A DNA stretch of 64,000 nucleotides from Nostoc sp. NMS9. GTDB lineage: Bacteria; Cyanobacteriota; Cyanobacteriia; Cyanobacteriales; Nostocaceae. The stretch is taken from the NCBI RefSeq assembly GCF_017114995.1, contig NZ_JABXKL010000048.1:25613-89612 (forward strand), given 5' to 3'. The notes under the pieces were generated by a model. That model saw nothing but the letters and a program-made list of their open reading frames with translations. It made no database searches and was not told where the DNA came from. This document shows, in pieces, positions 63,056-64,000 of the stretch (position 1 is its first letter; every line of letters starts with the position of its first letter). Position numbers and translations under genes: made by a program.

Positions 63056-64000
63056 TTAACGAATGCTCCAGGTAAGCAGTTGTTTTTGAATCTCAGACAT
63101 CGGATAAGCCAAATCTTGGTCTTCAACTGTTTTTCGGGCAAAGACGATGCCTAAAAGTTTATTTTGCGAATCAATCACAGGACTGCCAGAATAACCAGGT
63201 TTGAGTGCCGCTTGAGATATTTCTAATCGCTGGTTGTTATGGTTACTAATCTGTCCTGATTGGATAGACCAAGATTTATCTTTTCCCTCTTCAGCAGAAT
63301 GACCGATAATCCGAATGGGCATTTTCGGGGCGATCGCAGTTGAGGAAATGGGTAAAGGCTGGATATCTTCTGGCAGATTACCGCTAACTTCCAAAACGGC
63401 TAAATCGAGTTGTTCGTCTGTGGAAGTCATTTTGAACAGCTTGGCATCTCGCCCCATTCGCACTCGGTTTGATGGCGGTGAACTGAAAAATTCTACTTGA
63501 ATATTTTTACCTTGTTCATTGTGATCGAGATCGAAAATGACATGACGATTGGTAAGAATCAATGTTCGGTTGCTTTCTCGCTTAATTACTACACCAGTGC
63601 CGATCTCAGTTCCTTGGCGTTCGCCGTTCAAAAACTCCGCAGTGATGAGTACCACAGAACGCCTAACTGGTATAGTGGGATCATTTTTAGGCAACCATTG
63701 GCGATCGTCGTATACGCTCGTAGCTAGATTATATTTTTGCTCTTTCCATAAACGATGCGCTTTGTAATTGTTATTACTGGCATAAACATAAGTGTGGTCA
63801 ATCTTTTCTGACTCATCAAACTCTGCAATGGCTTCTTTTAGTTTTCCTTGCTCTTGGAACACTAAACCCAAACCATTATTGGCGAGAGTATGAGCGCTGG
63901 CTGGGGTTATAGAATTGTCTTCTGGCAATGTTAAGGCTTTTTGGTAGGCGGCAACTGCTGCATCTAATTTCTTCTGGTAATACAGCGTATTGCCGAGATT
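63056..64000 (-). CDS. TPR / trypsin-like serine protease (5' end outside window)
   Basis: The minus frame is open to the window edge, so about 315 C-terminal residues are visible. The first part has TPR-like repeats (NLGNTLYYQKKLDAAVAAYQ, NNGLGLVFQEQGKLKEAIAE). The protease domain carries the full triad: TNRHV (His), LDLAVLEV (Asp) and GYSGSPVID (Ser). It resembles cyanobacterial secreted or membrane-bound TPR-trypsin proteins. It leads the three-gene run toward 61066. Confidence 0.88.
   Translation of the reverse strand, partial: NLGNTLYYQKKLDAAVAAYQKALTLPEDNSITPASAHTLANNGLGLVFQEQGKLKEAIAEFDESEKIDHTYVYASNNNYKAHRLWKEQKYNLATSVYDDRQWLPKNDPTIPVRRSVVLITAEFLNGERQGTEIGTGVVIKRESNRTLILTNRHVIFDLDHNEQGKNIQVEFFSSPPSNRVRMGRDAKLFKMTSTDEQLDLAVLEVSGNLPEDIQPLPISSTAIAPKMPIRIIGHSAEEGKDKSWSIQSGQISNHNNQRLEISQAALKPGYSGSPVIDSQNKLLGIVFARKTVEDQDLAYPMSEIQKQLLTWSIR

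Overview
The window comes from a filamentous, Nostoc-type cyanobacterium. It carries photosystem and NDH-1 genes in typical cyanobacterial pairings (rubA-ycf48, ndhC-ndhK-ndhJ, psbZ-ribH, psbM, tgt-psbK). It also has many HIP1-type GCGATCGC octamers, cyanobacterial protein families (Psb32/TPM, PAP/fibrillin, CHASE2 kinase, Uma2) and the short palindromic and tandem repeats that fill Nostoc intergenic DNA. The two ends cut genes: ycf48 at the left and a TPR/trypsin-like protease gene at the right.

Region by region: 1-3.2 kb holds rubA-ycf48 (minus) and the overlapping ndhCKJ operon (plus). 3.4-6.1 kb is a graveyard with an internally deleted IS630-type transposase, an internally deleted IS4/Tn5-type transposase, a uma2 gene whose 5' end is lost at the IS4 relic, and a frameshifted second uma2. 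6.1-12.6 kb has a DHH/CBS/poly(A)-polymerase fusion with a genomic repeat inside its reading frame, psbZ, ribH, tRNA-Gly(GCC), and a proA homologue that lacks the catalytic cysteine. 12.7-16.1 kb has a phoD-type phosphatase with a PHO-box-like array upstream and a tandem UspA protein. 16.2-24.3 kb has psbM, a ferredoxin, psbK, tgt, cobS, a PPC-domain protein, comF, a GNAT, and an SDR plus alpha/beta hydrolase pair that looks acquired. 24.9-29.5 kb has an AI-2E transporter, an LCP protein and a TrpD2-like protein. 30.2-33.0 kb encodes a candidate modified-peptide locus: a 71-residue GG-leader peptide made of twelve Y-x-K-x tetrads, followed by a BioF2/FemAB-like GNAT fused to TPRs.

33.2-48.0 kb is a signalling and contractile-injection region. 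On the minus strand are a histidine kinase, a LuxR-type regulator, a pseudokinase fused to a periplasmic-binding domain, and an FHA protein. Divergent from these on the plus strand is a partial eCIS/phage-tail-like cluster: DUF4255 protein, sheath, two tube proteins, two related tail-assembly-like proteins, and a DUF6760-like protein. It is followed by an FHA protein with a methylglyoxal-synthase-like C-terminus and a CHASE2 Ser/Thr kinase. No baseplate, spike or AAA ATPase gene is visible, so those components must lie elsewhere if the system works.

48.1-64 kb returns to mostly chromosomal housekeeping and hypothetical genes: Hsp20, a pair of duplicated small secreted proteins, a MOSC domain fused to an alkyltransferase-like domain, a fibrillin, surE, Psb32, a pentapeptide protein, a COG3146 acyltransferase-like protein, a RibD-C reductase, a large sensor kinase, and a three-gene run ending in the TPR-trypsin protease. 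No CRISPR array, rRNA or replication origin was seen. All assignments rest on reading the sequence; no database search was run.
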